Origin: UBA5078 sp040384465
Lineage (GTDB): Bacteria > Pseudomonadota > Gammaproteobacteria > Pseudomonadales > Pseudohongiellaceae
Length of the DNA stretch: 64,000 bases
Reading direction: 5' to 3'
Assembly (NCBI GenBank): GCA_040384465.1
Contig: JAZKJF010000001.1
Location: forward strand, 124,001-188,000
Under the pieces are notes generated by a model. That model was not told where the DNA came from and made no database searches. It saw only the letters and a list, made by a program, of their open reading frames with translations. This document shows, one piece after another, positions 19,695 to 26,886 of this stretch (its first letter is position 1; each line of letters begins with the position of its first letter). A program made the position numbers and the translations under genes.

Positions 19695-20201
19695 GTGCGA
19701 ACTGCTGCTGAAAATACGACGATGGTGGAACTGCGACGGGCGGCGATGGATCTGCTGGCCCGCCGCGAGCACTCGCGAGCAGAGCTGGTCGACAAGCTTC
19801 GTCGCAAATTTGCGGAAGAGGCTCAGGGAGTGGCGCTGCTGCTCCCTGAAGTGCTCGATCAGTTGGAACTGGATGGTCTGCTCAGCGACACACGTTTTGT
19901 CACAGCGTATGTTCGCTACCGACGCTCACGCGGGTTCGGTCCGCTGTTGATCCGTCAGGAGCTGCGCGGCAAGGGCATAGACAGTGCATTGCTGGAGGCC
20001 GTTCTTGCGCCACGCTCGGAGGACTGGGTGGAACCACTGCGTGAACTGATTGCCAGGAAACAACGACGCCCCGCACTTCGACAAGAGGTGGAGCAGGATG
20101 CTCAAGAACTGCGAAAAGCTCGCCAAAAACTTTATCGATTCTGCCTCTCCAGGGGGTTTGCAGCAGAGCAGATTGAGCAGGCTTTGCACGCGCAGACCTG
20201 A
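19695..20201 (+). CDS. recX: Regulatory protein RecX
   Basis: RecX binds RecA filaments and limits their extension. The 168-residue protein is made of three-helix RecX repeats: AMDLLARREHSRAELVDKL near the N-terminus, RYRRSRGFGPLLIRQELRGKGI in the middle and KLYRFCLSRGFAAEQIEQAL at the C-terminus. The GTG at 19695 has a GAAGG 8 bases upstream; an ATG at 19722 is an alternative. The 40-base gap after recA suggests cotranscription by partial read-through. Confidence 0.92.
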   Translation: MRTAAENTTMVELRRAAMDLLARREHSRAELVDKLRRKFAEEAQGVALLLPEVLDQLELDGLLSDTRFVTAYVRYRRSRGFGPLLIRQELRGKGIDSALLEAVLAPRSEDWVEPLRELIARKQRRPALRQEVEQDAQELRKARQKLYRFCLSRGFAAEQIEQALHAQT

Positions 20202-20266
20202 TATCCCGAACCTGATATAGTGCCCCTGCCTTTTCCCCCAAGCTCCGGACTCCCAGGCAGGTTTCT

Positions 20267-21220
20267 ATGCAACATCCAGCACCCGACCTCAATGCCCCCA
20301 ATGCCCTCAAGCCACCAGCGCTTGCTTTGCTGACTCTGTCCAGTCTTCTGCTGACTGTTCCTGCGCAGGCCAATACCTTTGCCGATCTGAGTGTGGAAGC
20401 AGGGAGCGAACACAACGTTTCCAGGGGATTCAAGTCGGGCGACATCTACGACGACGAATATCTGCATCTTGAAGGAGGGCTTGGCAAATTTCTGCAGATA
20501 CGTCCGGGGCACTCTGTCGTCTTGAGTATTTCCGGCGCGGCGCAGCGTTACTTCGAACTGAGTGGACTGGATTCAGACAGCATTGCTGCACAGGCCGCTT
20601 ACACGCATAAGTTTGGGTTGGGCGCCTATGCACCAGCGCTGACTCTGGCTCTCGGGCTCAGCGAAGAGCGGCGTGAGGGAAGGGCGCGTGACCGACAGTT
20701 GCACGACCTGACTCTCGGTGTCAGCAAACGCCTGTCGCCAGCGTGGAGTTTCTACGCGGCCATTCTGCATGAGTGGAGCGAGGGGACTCACGACAATGCC
20801 CCGGCAAGCCCAATCGTCTACCCATGGTCAGCCCGGAATATTTCCGATGACATTTACGATTTCGATCAAAGCGGCTTTTTCCTCAGTGCCGACTACACGT
20901 TCAGCAACGCCAGCATGTTGACTGCCTCTTACAGTTTTACCGATGGCTACACAGTCTCCAGTGGTCTTGTCCCCAATGCCCGGTTGGCCAACCTTTCCTC
21001 GGCTATCGCTCAGGACCCCGCGTTTGGCTATGTCCATGGTCAATATCACGCCGCCTACCAACTGGAAGCTGACAGCCATATTTACGCACTGGACTGGAGT
21101 GTCGTACTTGGCACTGACGCCGCCTTGAACTTCGGCTACGAGTATCGCGACATTCATGCAGTCGCCTCCACCCGCTACGATGGCAGCAAACTGGGAGTGA
21201 CATTGTCATGGGCCTATTGA
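20267..21220 (+). CDS. Putative outer-membrane beta-barrel protein
   Basis: I do not recognise a named family. The 317-residue protein starts with a signal peptide (hydrophobic LALLTLSSLLLTVPAQA, cleavage near residue 35). It continues as many alternating-residue, aromatic-rich strands (for example FLSADYTFSNASMLTASYSF) and ends in LGVTLSWAY, a terminal aromatic residue of the kind the Bam machinery reads. This fits a barrel of roughly 12-14 strands. The stop lies inside the next gene's start (21208-21220 overlap), which indicates coupled expression with the cupredoxin-like gene. The job may be metal or small-molecule passage, but that is inference. Confidence 0.7.
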   Translation: MQHPAPDLNAPNALKPPALALLTLSSLLLTVPAQANTFADLSVEAGSEHNVSRGFKSGDIYDDEYLHLEGGLGKFLQIRPGHSVVLSISGAAQRYFELSGLDSDSIAAQAAYTHKFGLGAYAPALTLALGLSEERREGRARDRQLHDLTLGVSKRLSPAWSFYAAILHEWSEGTHDNAPASPIVYPWSARNISDDIYDFDQSGFFLSADYTFSNASMLTASYSFTDGYTVSSGLVPNARLANLSSAIAQDPAFGYVHGQYHAAYQLEADSHIYALDWSVVLGTDAALNFGYEYRDIHAVASTRYDGSKLGVTLSWAY

Positions 21221-21939
21221 AATGGGATGGACGAATGCTGGCTCTGCCGAATATGTCGAAGCTGTTGGCCACGCTAGGGCTGACAGCAGGTTTGGTTGCA
21301 GGTCTCACTCAAGGCGCGAATGCTGCCGAGTTACGCATCAGCATTGAAGATTTCGAATCCGGTGGTGCGTTGGCAGATGTTGTCGTAGAAGTGTTGTTGC
21401 CGACTGAACTTCAGGCGGTTCACACCCTGATTGCCGATTACAGCGTGGATCAACAGCAGAAAGAATTTGTGCCGAATGTGTCGGTGATCAGCCGTGGCAG
21501 TCGCGTTAATTTTCCCAACAGCGACGACATCCTCCATCACGTCTATTCGTTCTCTTCTGCCAATGTCTTCGAGCTGCCTCTGTACGGCAACGGCCAGAAT
21601 ATCGATTACTACGAGCCCTTTGAACAACCGGGAGTGGTGGAACTCGGGTGCAATATCCATGACTGGATGCTTGGCTATATCTATGTGGCAGAAACCAGTC
21701 TGGCAACAAAGACAGACGCGACAGGCGAGGCCGTGATCACCGGCATTCCGGCGGGCGAATTTCAGGTGCGTATCTGGCATCCGCGAGCAGTCAGCGCAAG
21801 CGAAGCATTGCCGCATGCTCAGATACAGACGCTGACGTTCACCGATGGGGAACCTGCTCGTCTGCGTTTGGCGCTTGTGCTGGAGCGTGACAATCGTCTG
21901 CGGCGCGCACCTGATGCCGGGCGGACACGCTATCGATGA
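21208..21939 (+). CDS. Secreted amicyanin-like cupredoxin (methylamine-utilisation-protein-like)
   Basis: This is a predicted periplasmic blue-copper-like protein. A signal peptide (MSKLLATLGLTAGLVAG..., cleavage after GANA near residue 39) is followed by a single cupredoxin fold. Candidate copper ligands are His110 or His111 in DILHHVYSF and Cys148, His151 and Met154 in GCNIHDWM. The C-x2-H-x2-M spacing is that of amicyanin. The C-terminal segment (ATGEAVITGIPAGEFQVRIW) resembles a carboxypeptidase-regulatory-type beta domain. The ATG at 21208 overlaps the barrel gene; an internal ATG at 21235 is possible. Such proteins are annotated as methylamine utilisation proteins, but no methylamine dehydrogenase genes are present. 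Confidence 0.78.
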   Translation: MGLLKWDGRMLALPNMSKLLATLGLTAGLVAGLTQGANAAELRISIEDFESGGALADVVVEVLLPTELQAVHTLIADYSVDQQQKEFVPNVSVISRGSRVNFPNSDDILHHVYSFSSANVFELPLYGNGQNIDYYEPFEQPGVVELGCNIHDWMLGYIYVAETSLATKTDATGEAVITGIPAGEFQVRIWHPRAVSASEALPHAQIQTLTFTDGEPARLRLALVLERDNRLRRAPDAGRTRYR

Positions 21940-22022
21940 ACGCACTGTCTATGAACGCGCTGCCGATGAACGCGCTGTCGATGAAAATCCCGACGAGTAC
22001 GCCGATGAAAGCCTACCAATGA
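21936..22022 (+). repeat. Tandem 15-base repeats forming a 28-codon ORF
   Basis: Three consecutive 15-base units of the form ATGAACGCGCTGTCG (each with one or two changes) are followed by a degenerate fourth. They are read from an ATG that overlaps the upstream stop (ATGA) and encode MNALS-MNALP-MNALS-MKIPT, ending at a stop at 22020-22022. The next gene starts 11 bases later. Whether the peptide is made, or the repeated start codons serve translational reinitiation between the cupredoxin and cyclase genes, cannot be decided from sequence. Confidence 0.6.
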
Positions 22023-22032
22023 AACTCAACAC

Positions 22033-24072
22033 ATGAAGCCCGAGCCCGCGCTCGTCACAAGTCTCTTCACCTTCCGCAGCTTTCGAACGCGCCTGCTGGT
22101 GTTCCTGCTCGCCTTGCTGTTACCAGTGCTGCTCGGCATCTACGCCTTCGTCAATCGCGAGAACAATACCTACACCACCGACACCATCAACAGCTATCTC
22201 GAACTGGGGGCGGATGTTTTCGATTTCACCCGCGAGGAACACAAGAACACGCTGCTGACTATCACCAGTACGATGACCCGTGACTGGGGCTTCCGTAACG
22301 CCTTCGGGACTGGCGATCCGTTTACCATCATTGATGCGGCCGACAATATTCTGATGCGCTCGCTTGGTGCTGCCGACATGATGTTGATTGCGTCAATGGA
22401 CGGCGAAGTCATCATCGATACGAAAACCCAAGGCTATGAGCGTCTCGAAGGGGAGTGGCTAGCGTTGATGGAGGCCGCTGCGAAGAGTGATGAGGGCATC
22501 GGTGACGCGGTCATCACTGTCGACGGTGTGCCCTACCAGATCACCGTGATTCCTTTATTTCTCCCTACTCCCGTGGCCTGGATTTTTGGAGGGTTTCCAC
22601 TGGATAACCGCTTCGCTGACACGGTGAAGCAAAGTATCGTTTCCGACGTTTCCATCGTGGAATACCACCTTGGAGAGGTGGGCCTGGAAAATGGTGTCGC
22701 GGATGTCAGAGTTATCGCGTCTACCCTGACAGAGCAGGACCAGTTTCTATTGACCGCACAGTTGCAACAGACCGGCATGACCTACGTCGACGAGGGGCTG
22801 AACGTTGAGGAGCAGAACAGCAGCGCCGCCACTCGCCGCATCCAACTGACGGAAGGCGAGTACGGCACCTTGATGCGCCCACTCTATGGCCAGTCGGGTG
22901 ATGAACTGCAAATCGTTGCGGTGATTCAAAAGTCTTACAACGAAAACATGGAGAACGTGCAGGCGTTCCAGCGCGTGTTGCTGCAGTTTTATCTGGTCGT
23001 GTTGGCCGTCAGCCTGCTGGCCGTGATTCTGCTGGCGCGCTCGGTGACACGTCCGCTGGTCGACCTGGCCAGACGTGTACGTCGTATCGAATCAGGAGAC
23101 TTCGGGCAAGCTGTACAAGTCAGCGGACGCGATGAGATCGGCGAGCTGGCCAGCTCTGTGAACAACATGGCGCGAGGGTTGGCAGAGAAGGAAAAGGTGC
23201 GCGATCTGCTGGGAAAAGTCGTGTCTCAGGAGATTGCCGAAGAGTTGCTCAGCAAAACCATTGAACTGGGCGGTGAAGAGAAGGTCGTTACAGTCCTGTT
23301 TGCCGACATCAAAGGGTTTACCTCGCTCTGCGAGAACACCGCACCTGAGGCAGTGTTGACGCTGCTCAACAGTTATCTGAGCGAAATCACCTCGGTAATC
23401 GAGCGCAATCAAGGCGTCGTCGACAAATACACGGGCGATTCGGTGATGGCCTTGTTCGGCGCGCCTCTGACGCGCGGCAATGACGCACAGAACGCTGTGC
23501 GCACCGCACTAGCGATGCAGCAGGCGATGGTGGCTTTGAATCAACGCAATCGCGCTGCAGGAATGGCCGAAATGGAGGCGGGTATTGGCGTGCACACTGG
23601 GTTGGTGGTGGCAGGCAATCTGGGCTCTCAGAACCGTTTGAATTACACGGTGATCGGAGATTCCGTCAATCTTTCAGCCCGCCTGGAAGGGCTGACTCGC
23701 AAGTACCACGTGGACAATATTGTCAGTGAGACGACACGTCACAGTGCCACGAATTTTGTTTACCGCGAGCTGGATCTGGTGCGAGTCGCGGGCAAGCGCG
23801 AACCCGTGAGAATTTACGAAGCGATTGGGGAGGAGGGCACTGTGGCGGAGGCAAGACTGCAGGAACTGGCTACCTTTGCCCGCGCGCTGCAGGCCTATCG
23901 TGCTCGCCTCTGGGATGAAGCCCAGGCGCTTTTCGACGAGTTGTCGCATGCGTTGCCGGAGGAGAAGCGCGCAGTGAGCCTCTACTCAATCTATCTTGAG
24001 CGCATCGAAGAACTGCGCGCCCGCCGGTTACCCCCGGACTGGGACGCGGTGTTCACCTTCGATAAAAAATAA
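22033..24072 (+). CDS. Membrane-bound class III adenylate cyclase with periplasmic sensor and HAMP
   Basis: The 679-residue protein is predicted to make cAMP (or possibly cGMP) in response to a periplasmic signal. TM1 lies at about residues 19-40, the periplasmic Cache-like region at about 41-312, TM2 at about 315-335 and HAMP at about 336-388. The catalytic domain spans about 410-590 and is followed by a helical tail. Metal-binding Asp425 (FADIKGF) and Asp469 (KYTGDSVMALFG) are present. So are the adenine-selecting Lys465, Thr539 (YTVIGD) and transition-state residues Asn546 and Arg550. The Lys/Thr pair fits class IIIb adenylate cyclases. It follows the barrel and cupredoxin genes with no room for its own strong terminator or promoter, so the three probably act together. 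Confidence 0.88.
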   Translation: MKPEPALVTSLFTFRSFRTRLLVFLLALLLPVLLGIYAFVNRENNTYTTDTINSYLELGADVFDFTREEHKNTLLTITSTMTRDWGFRNAFGTGDPFTIIDAADNILMRSLGAADMMLIASMDGEVIIDTKTQGYERLEGEWLALMEAAAKSDEGIGDAVITVDGVPYQITVIPLFLPTPVAWIFGGFPLDNRFADTVKQSIVSDVSIVEYHLGEVGLENGVADVRVIASTLTEQDQFLLTAQLQQTGMTYVDEGLNVEEQNSSAATRRIQLTEGEYGTLMRPLYGQSGDELQIVAVIQKSYNENMENVQAFQRVLLQFYLVVLAVSLLAVILLARSVTRPLVDLARRVRRIESGDFGQAVQVSGRDEIGELASSVNNMARGLAEKEKVRDLLGKVVSQEIAEELLSKTIELGGEEKVVTVLFADIKGFTSLCENTAPEAVLTLLNSYLSEITSVIERNQGVVDKYTGDSVMALFGAPLTRGNDAQNAVRTALAMQQAMVALNQRNRAAGMAEMEAGIGVHTGLVVAGNLGSQNRLNYTVIGDSVNLSARLEGLTRKYHVDNIVSETTRHSATNFVYRELDLVRVAGKREPVRIYEAIGEEGTVAEARLQELATFARALQAYRARLWDEAQALFDELSHALPEEKRAVSLYSIYLERIEELRARRLPPDWDAVFTFDKK

Positions 24073-24077
24073 CCACC

Positions 24078-24152
24078 CTGTGGGAGCGGGCCTGCCCGCG
24101 ATCAAGTGTGTGACGAGCCAAGGCAATCGCGGGCAAGGCCCGCTCCCACAGA
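24078..24152. repeat. REP pair, family A (TGTGGGAGCGGG...CCCGCGAT)
   Basis: Two inverted copies of the 24-base family A palindrome are separated by about 23 bases and lie between the convergent cyclase and AraC-type genes. Each copy is itself a small hairpin (GCGGG...CCCGC). This is the most frequent repeat in the window. Confidence 0.9.
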
Positions 24153-24162
24153 AGCCATACAG

Positions 24163-25296
24163 CTACCCCGCCGCCACCGCCCCCTGCGCCACATCCCGAT
24201 ACTGAGTTGGCGTCAAGTTGTGGATGTCCTTGAAAGCCTTGTTGAATGAAGACAGCGCGGAATAACCGACATCAAACGCGATGTTGGCGATAGGCTCGCG
24301 CTGCTCAAAGGGCAGGGCGAGTCGGCGGCAGGCTTCCTCAATCCGGAAGGCGTTGAGAAACTGGTTGAAGTTGCGATACCCCAGTTGTTTATTGATGACT
24401 CGGCGCAGACGATACTCCTGAATCGACACCCGCTCCGCCAACTCCCCGATGGTCAGTCCCGGCCGCGAGTACAACTTCTCTTTTTTCATCACATCAAAAA
24501 CACGCTCCACCAGTGCCGGGTTATCGATCCGTTGCTCAGTGCTGGGAACGGGGATCAGATGCGGCACCGCGCTGATCAGAGTCCTTTGCTCCTGCGGCAG
24601 CACAATCACCTGCAGTGCCTCGCCATGCAGACGCATCATCATGAGGTTGAACGCCAGCGTGATCAGGAACATGTAGAAGAACAGCCACTCGACGGGAATA
24701 GGCGTCAGCGTGATGGAGTGCATGCTGGCGTAGTAAGTCAGAGCGCGAATAAATCCATTGATCAGAATCGCGGCTACCAGCACGCCCATGGCGACTGTAC
24801 AGATAACGCGAATCCTTCTGCGCGATTCCACCAAGTCGCTGTTCAACCCTCGACATGCCATATAGACGGCATGTACGGAGAACCCCAGCATGATGATCTG
24901 AGGAATTACGTAGTAGACGAAGTACTCCAGATTGGCGCCTGGTGTGGGGTTGCCGGAGTTGGAAATAATAGAGCCGTAGGCGCGCAGCCCCATATAGAGA
25001 GCCATCAAGGTCCAGGCCACTGCGGGCACGCGGGCATTGTCGACAAACAGATAACGCGACAGTAACCACAAGACCGCCGGGGCCAAGGTGGCCATGCGGT
25101 AATAGAGCTGTTGCAGAATAGAATTCAGGTGCGTTTCGGGCAGATTCGACATCACATGGCAAATCAGACAAAAACTATAGAGGGCCAGCAATTGGCCAAT
25201 GATGTGGCGTCGATGATAGGTGGCGAAGAACAGGCAGATGAAAACCAGCTGAGAAATTGCCAGAACGCTGATAGCGTTCAGGGAGAGTCCGAACAT
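24163..25296 (-). CDS. AraC family transcriptional regulator with N-terminal membrane domain
   Basis: The 377-residue protein has about seven hydrophobic helices in the first 230 residues (start MFGLSLNAISVLAIS). A cytoplasmic AraC-type DNA-binding domain occupies the last 100 residues (GLTIGELAERVSIQEYRLRRVINKQ ... NIAFDVGYSALSSFNKAFKD, then the family ending TPTQYR). It is thus probably a membrane-anchored one-component regulator that senses something in or near the membrane. The ATG at 25296 has GAGG just upstream; the longer frame to 25428 lacks family features. It converges on the cyclase operon. Its targets are unknown. Confidence 0.82.
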   Translation of the reverse strand: MFGLSLNAISVLAISQLVFICLFFATYHRRHIIGQLLALYSFCLICHVMSNLPETHLNSILQQLYYRMATLAPAVLWLLSRYLFVDNARVPAVAWTLMALYMGLRAYGSIISNSGNPTPGANLEYFVYYVIPQIIMLGFSVHAVYMACRGLNSDLVESRRRIRVICTVAMGVLVAAILINGFIRALTYYASMHSITLTPIPVEWLFFYMFLITLAFNLMMMRLHGEALQVIVLPQEQRTLISAVPHLIPVPSTEQRIDNPALVERVFDVMKKEKLYSRPGLTIGELAERVSIQEYRLRRVINKQLGYRNFNQFLNAFRIEEACRRLALPFEQREPIANIAFDVGYSALSSFNKAFKDIHNLTPTQYRDVAQGAVAAG

Positions 25297-25567
25297 GCTG
25301 ACCTCGGCAAACGAAATTATTGTTATTGTTTTGGGTGACGCCAGAAGTTTGCAGATTGGAGGTTTGCAACAGTCCCTGGATACAGCACTTTCCCTGTGCT
25401 GATCCTGGTACTTTGCTCCCCATCTCACTCTTTGTTCCTGATCGTGAGTTGATGGTGAGCGGTGTCAGTCTGAATGTCTGCCGTGAAGTGAATTTACACT
25501 GACGTATCCTGAAGATTTTGCTTTGCGTAAGCAGTGTGCAAAATTCACAAGGGCAGACGATGATTGA

Positions 25568-26047
25568 TTAAACAGTAGCTGCTTCAGTGTGAGGAGCCGC
25601 TGCGTTGTTGATCAACTGCGTCAACTTGCCATTGATTGCGATCTGACGTGGCTTCATGATCTCAGGAATTTCCCGCACCAGATCGATGTTGAGCAAACCA
25701 TTCTGCAGTGTGGCACCCGTGACCTTGACGTGGTCGGCCAGCTGGAAGACGCGTTCGAAGTTTCTGCCTGCGATCCCTTGATGCAGGTAATTTCGCTCCT
25801 TGGCGTCGTCGGCTTTCTTGCCTCTGACGGTCAGGGTCTGCCGTTCCGATTGAATCGCGATCTCCTCGTCAACGAATCCCGCGACTGCCATGGTGATGCG
25901 GTACTGATCCTTGCTGAGTAGTTCGATGTTGTAGGGGGGATAGCTCGGCTGGCTCTGTTCGCGCTGGGAGACGGCATCCAGCAGTGAAGTTAGATGGTCG
26001 AAGCCGATGGTGGAGCGGTACAGGGGGGCGAAGTCAAACGTTCTCAT
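25568..26047 (-). CDS. ibpA: Small heat shock protein, Hsp20/IbpA family
   Basis: This is an ATP-independent holdase that keeps unfolded proteins in a refoldable state. The 159-residue protein has the IbpA start MRTFDFAPLYRSTIGFDHL. The alpha-crystallin domain (about residues 38-130) includes YRITMAVAGF and GLLNIDLVREIPE, where the usual Leu-x-Ile/Val groove motif lies. The C-terminal I-x-I-type tail is represented by RQIAING. The ATG at 26047 is chosen because the extension to 26140 is not family-like. A sigma-32 type promoter lies about 100 bases upstream. Confidence 0.93.
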   Translation of the reverse strand: MRTFDFAPLYRSTIGFDHLTSLLDAVSQREQSQPSYPPYNIELLSKDQYRITMAVAGFVDEEIAIQSERQTLTVRGKKADDAKERNYLHQGIAGRNFERVFQLADHVKVTGATLQNGLLNIDLVREIPEIMKPRQIAINGKLTQLINNAAAPHTEAATV

Positions 26048-26144
26048 GATGTATATCCTCGTAAGCAATATAGTGGGTTGATTTGGCCAATCTTGCGATC
26101 TGGCCGTTGGGCAAACCTCTGTTGAGCGTCTGCCACGCATACCT

Positions 26145-26172
26145 ATCTAAGGGCGCCGAAAATAATTTCAAG
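26145..26172 (-). promoter_or_regulatory. Sigma-32 (RpoH) type promoter for the Hsp20 gene
   Basis: Read on the minus strand, CTTGAAA (the -35 consensus) is followed after 12 bases by CCCTTAGAT, close to the heat-shock -10 CCCCATNT. It lies about 100 bases before the ATG of the Hsp20 gene, leaving a 5' leader of about 90 bases. That is long enough for the RNA thermometers found upstream of many ibpA genes, though I could not fold it. Confidence 0.7.
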
Positions 26173-26189
26173 CCCAAAACACCATTACC

Positions 26190-26267
26190 TGTAGGAGCCT
26201 GCCCTGTGGGAGCGGGGATTGCAGCCTGTGACGAAACACCAATCGCGGGCAGGCCCGCTCCCACAGG
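26190..26267. repeat. Composite REP pair upstream of the RAYT gene
   Basis: The left half starts with a family B head (TGTAGGAGCCTGCCC) joined directly to a family A head (TGTGGGAGCGGGGAT). The right half is a complete inverted family A copy. The element lies between the Hsp20 promoter and the RAYT start and forms one half of a REP bracket around that gene. Confidence 0.85.
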
Positions 26268-26318
26268 CAGTCCAGGAAATCAGCGCTATACTGATTTTGA
26301 TCATGGAGGATCAAAGTC

Positions 26319-26774
26319 ATGAACAAGAAACCGCACTCCCGACGCCTGCGAGATGGTCGTCACAGCGAAGTTGGCCGCATCTACCACATCCGGCTTGTAT
26401 GCTGGCACCGCAGGCCGGTCTTTGCGGATTTTGAGAAAGGGCGTGCCGTGGTAAGGGCAATGCAGCAGGTGGAATCGGTAGCTCGAACGCTAGCCTTCGT
26501 GGTGATGCCAGACCATGTGCATTGGCTCATGTCATTGGAAAAGGGCGCTGCACTTGGCGCTGTCGTCCAGAAGCTGAAGTCGCTGACAACACGAGAGTTG
26601 CATGGACGCTGGGAGTGGCAAGGGCCTGTGTGGCAATCAGGATTCTACGACCGGGCTATTCGACGTGACGATGATCTCCTGACTATCGCTCGGTACATCG
26701 TGGCGAATCCTCTGCGAGCAGGCCTGGTGCGTTCCATTAGGGATTACTCCCTGTGGGATGCAGTGTGGCTCTAG
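26319..26774 (+). CDS. rayT: REP-associated tyrosine transposase (RAYT)
   Basis: RAYTs are single-copy relatives of IS200/IS605 Y1 transposases that cut single-stranded REP hairpins and are thought to spread or maintain them. The 151-residue protein shows the HUH motif in MPDHVHWL (about residues 65-72). The catalytic tyrosine lies in the helix ARYIVANPLRAGLV (about residues 125-139), and GPVWQSGFYDRAIR is a family motif. A strong GGAGG precedes the ATG. Inverted REP pairs lie on both sides (26190-26267 and 26801-26875), and many copies are scattered through the window, as expected for an active or recently active partner. Confidence 0.92.
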   Translation: MNKKPHSRRLRDGRHSEVGRIYHIRLVCWHRRPVFADFEKGRAVVRAMQQVESVARTLAFVVMPDHVHWLMSLEKGAALGAVVQKLKSLTTRELHGRWEWQGPVWQSGFYDRAIRRDDDLLTIARYIVANPLRAGLVRSIRDYSLWDAVWL

Positions 26775-26800
26775 CACTAAACCTGAACCTGAACCTGCCT

Positions 26801-26875
26801 CTGTGGGAGCGGGCCTGCCCGCGACATGTTTCGTGCACCACAAAATCAATCGCGGGCAGGCCCGCTCCCACAGAG
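26801..26875. repeat. REP pair, family A, downstream of the RAYT gene
   Basis: Two nearly perfect inverted copies of the family A palindrome are separated by about 23 bases. They form the downstream bracket of the RAYT gene and lie between it and convergent prpD. A short triple AACCTG repeat (26780-26797) precedes it. Confidence 0.9.
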
Positions 26876-26886
26876 ACAAACAAGTA

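Noticed and set aside
26780..26797. Triple AACCTG hexamer as a regulatory repeat
   Set aside because: It directly follows the RAYT stop, is very short, and is most easily explained by slippage.
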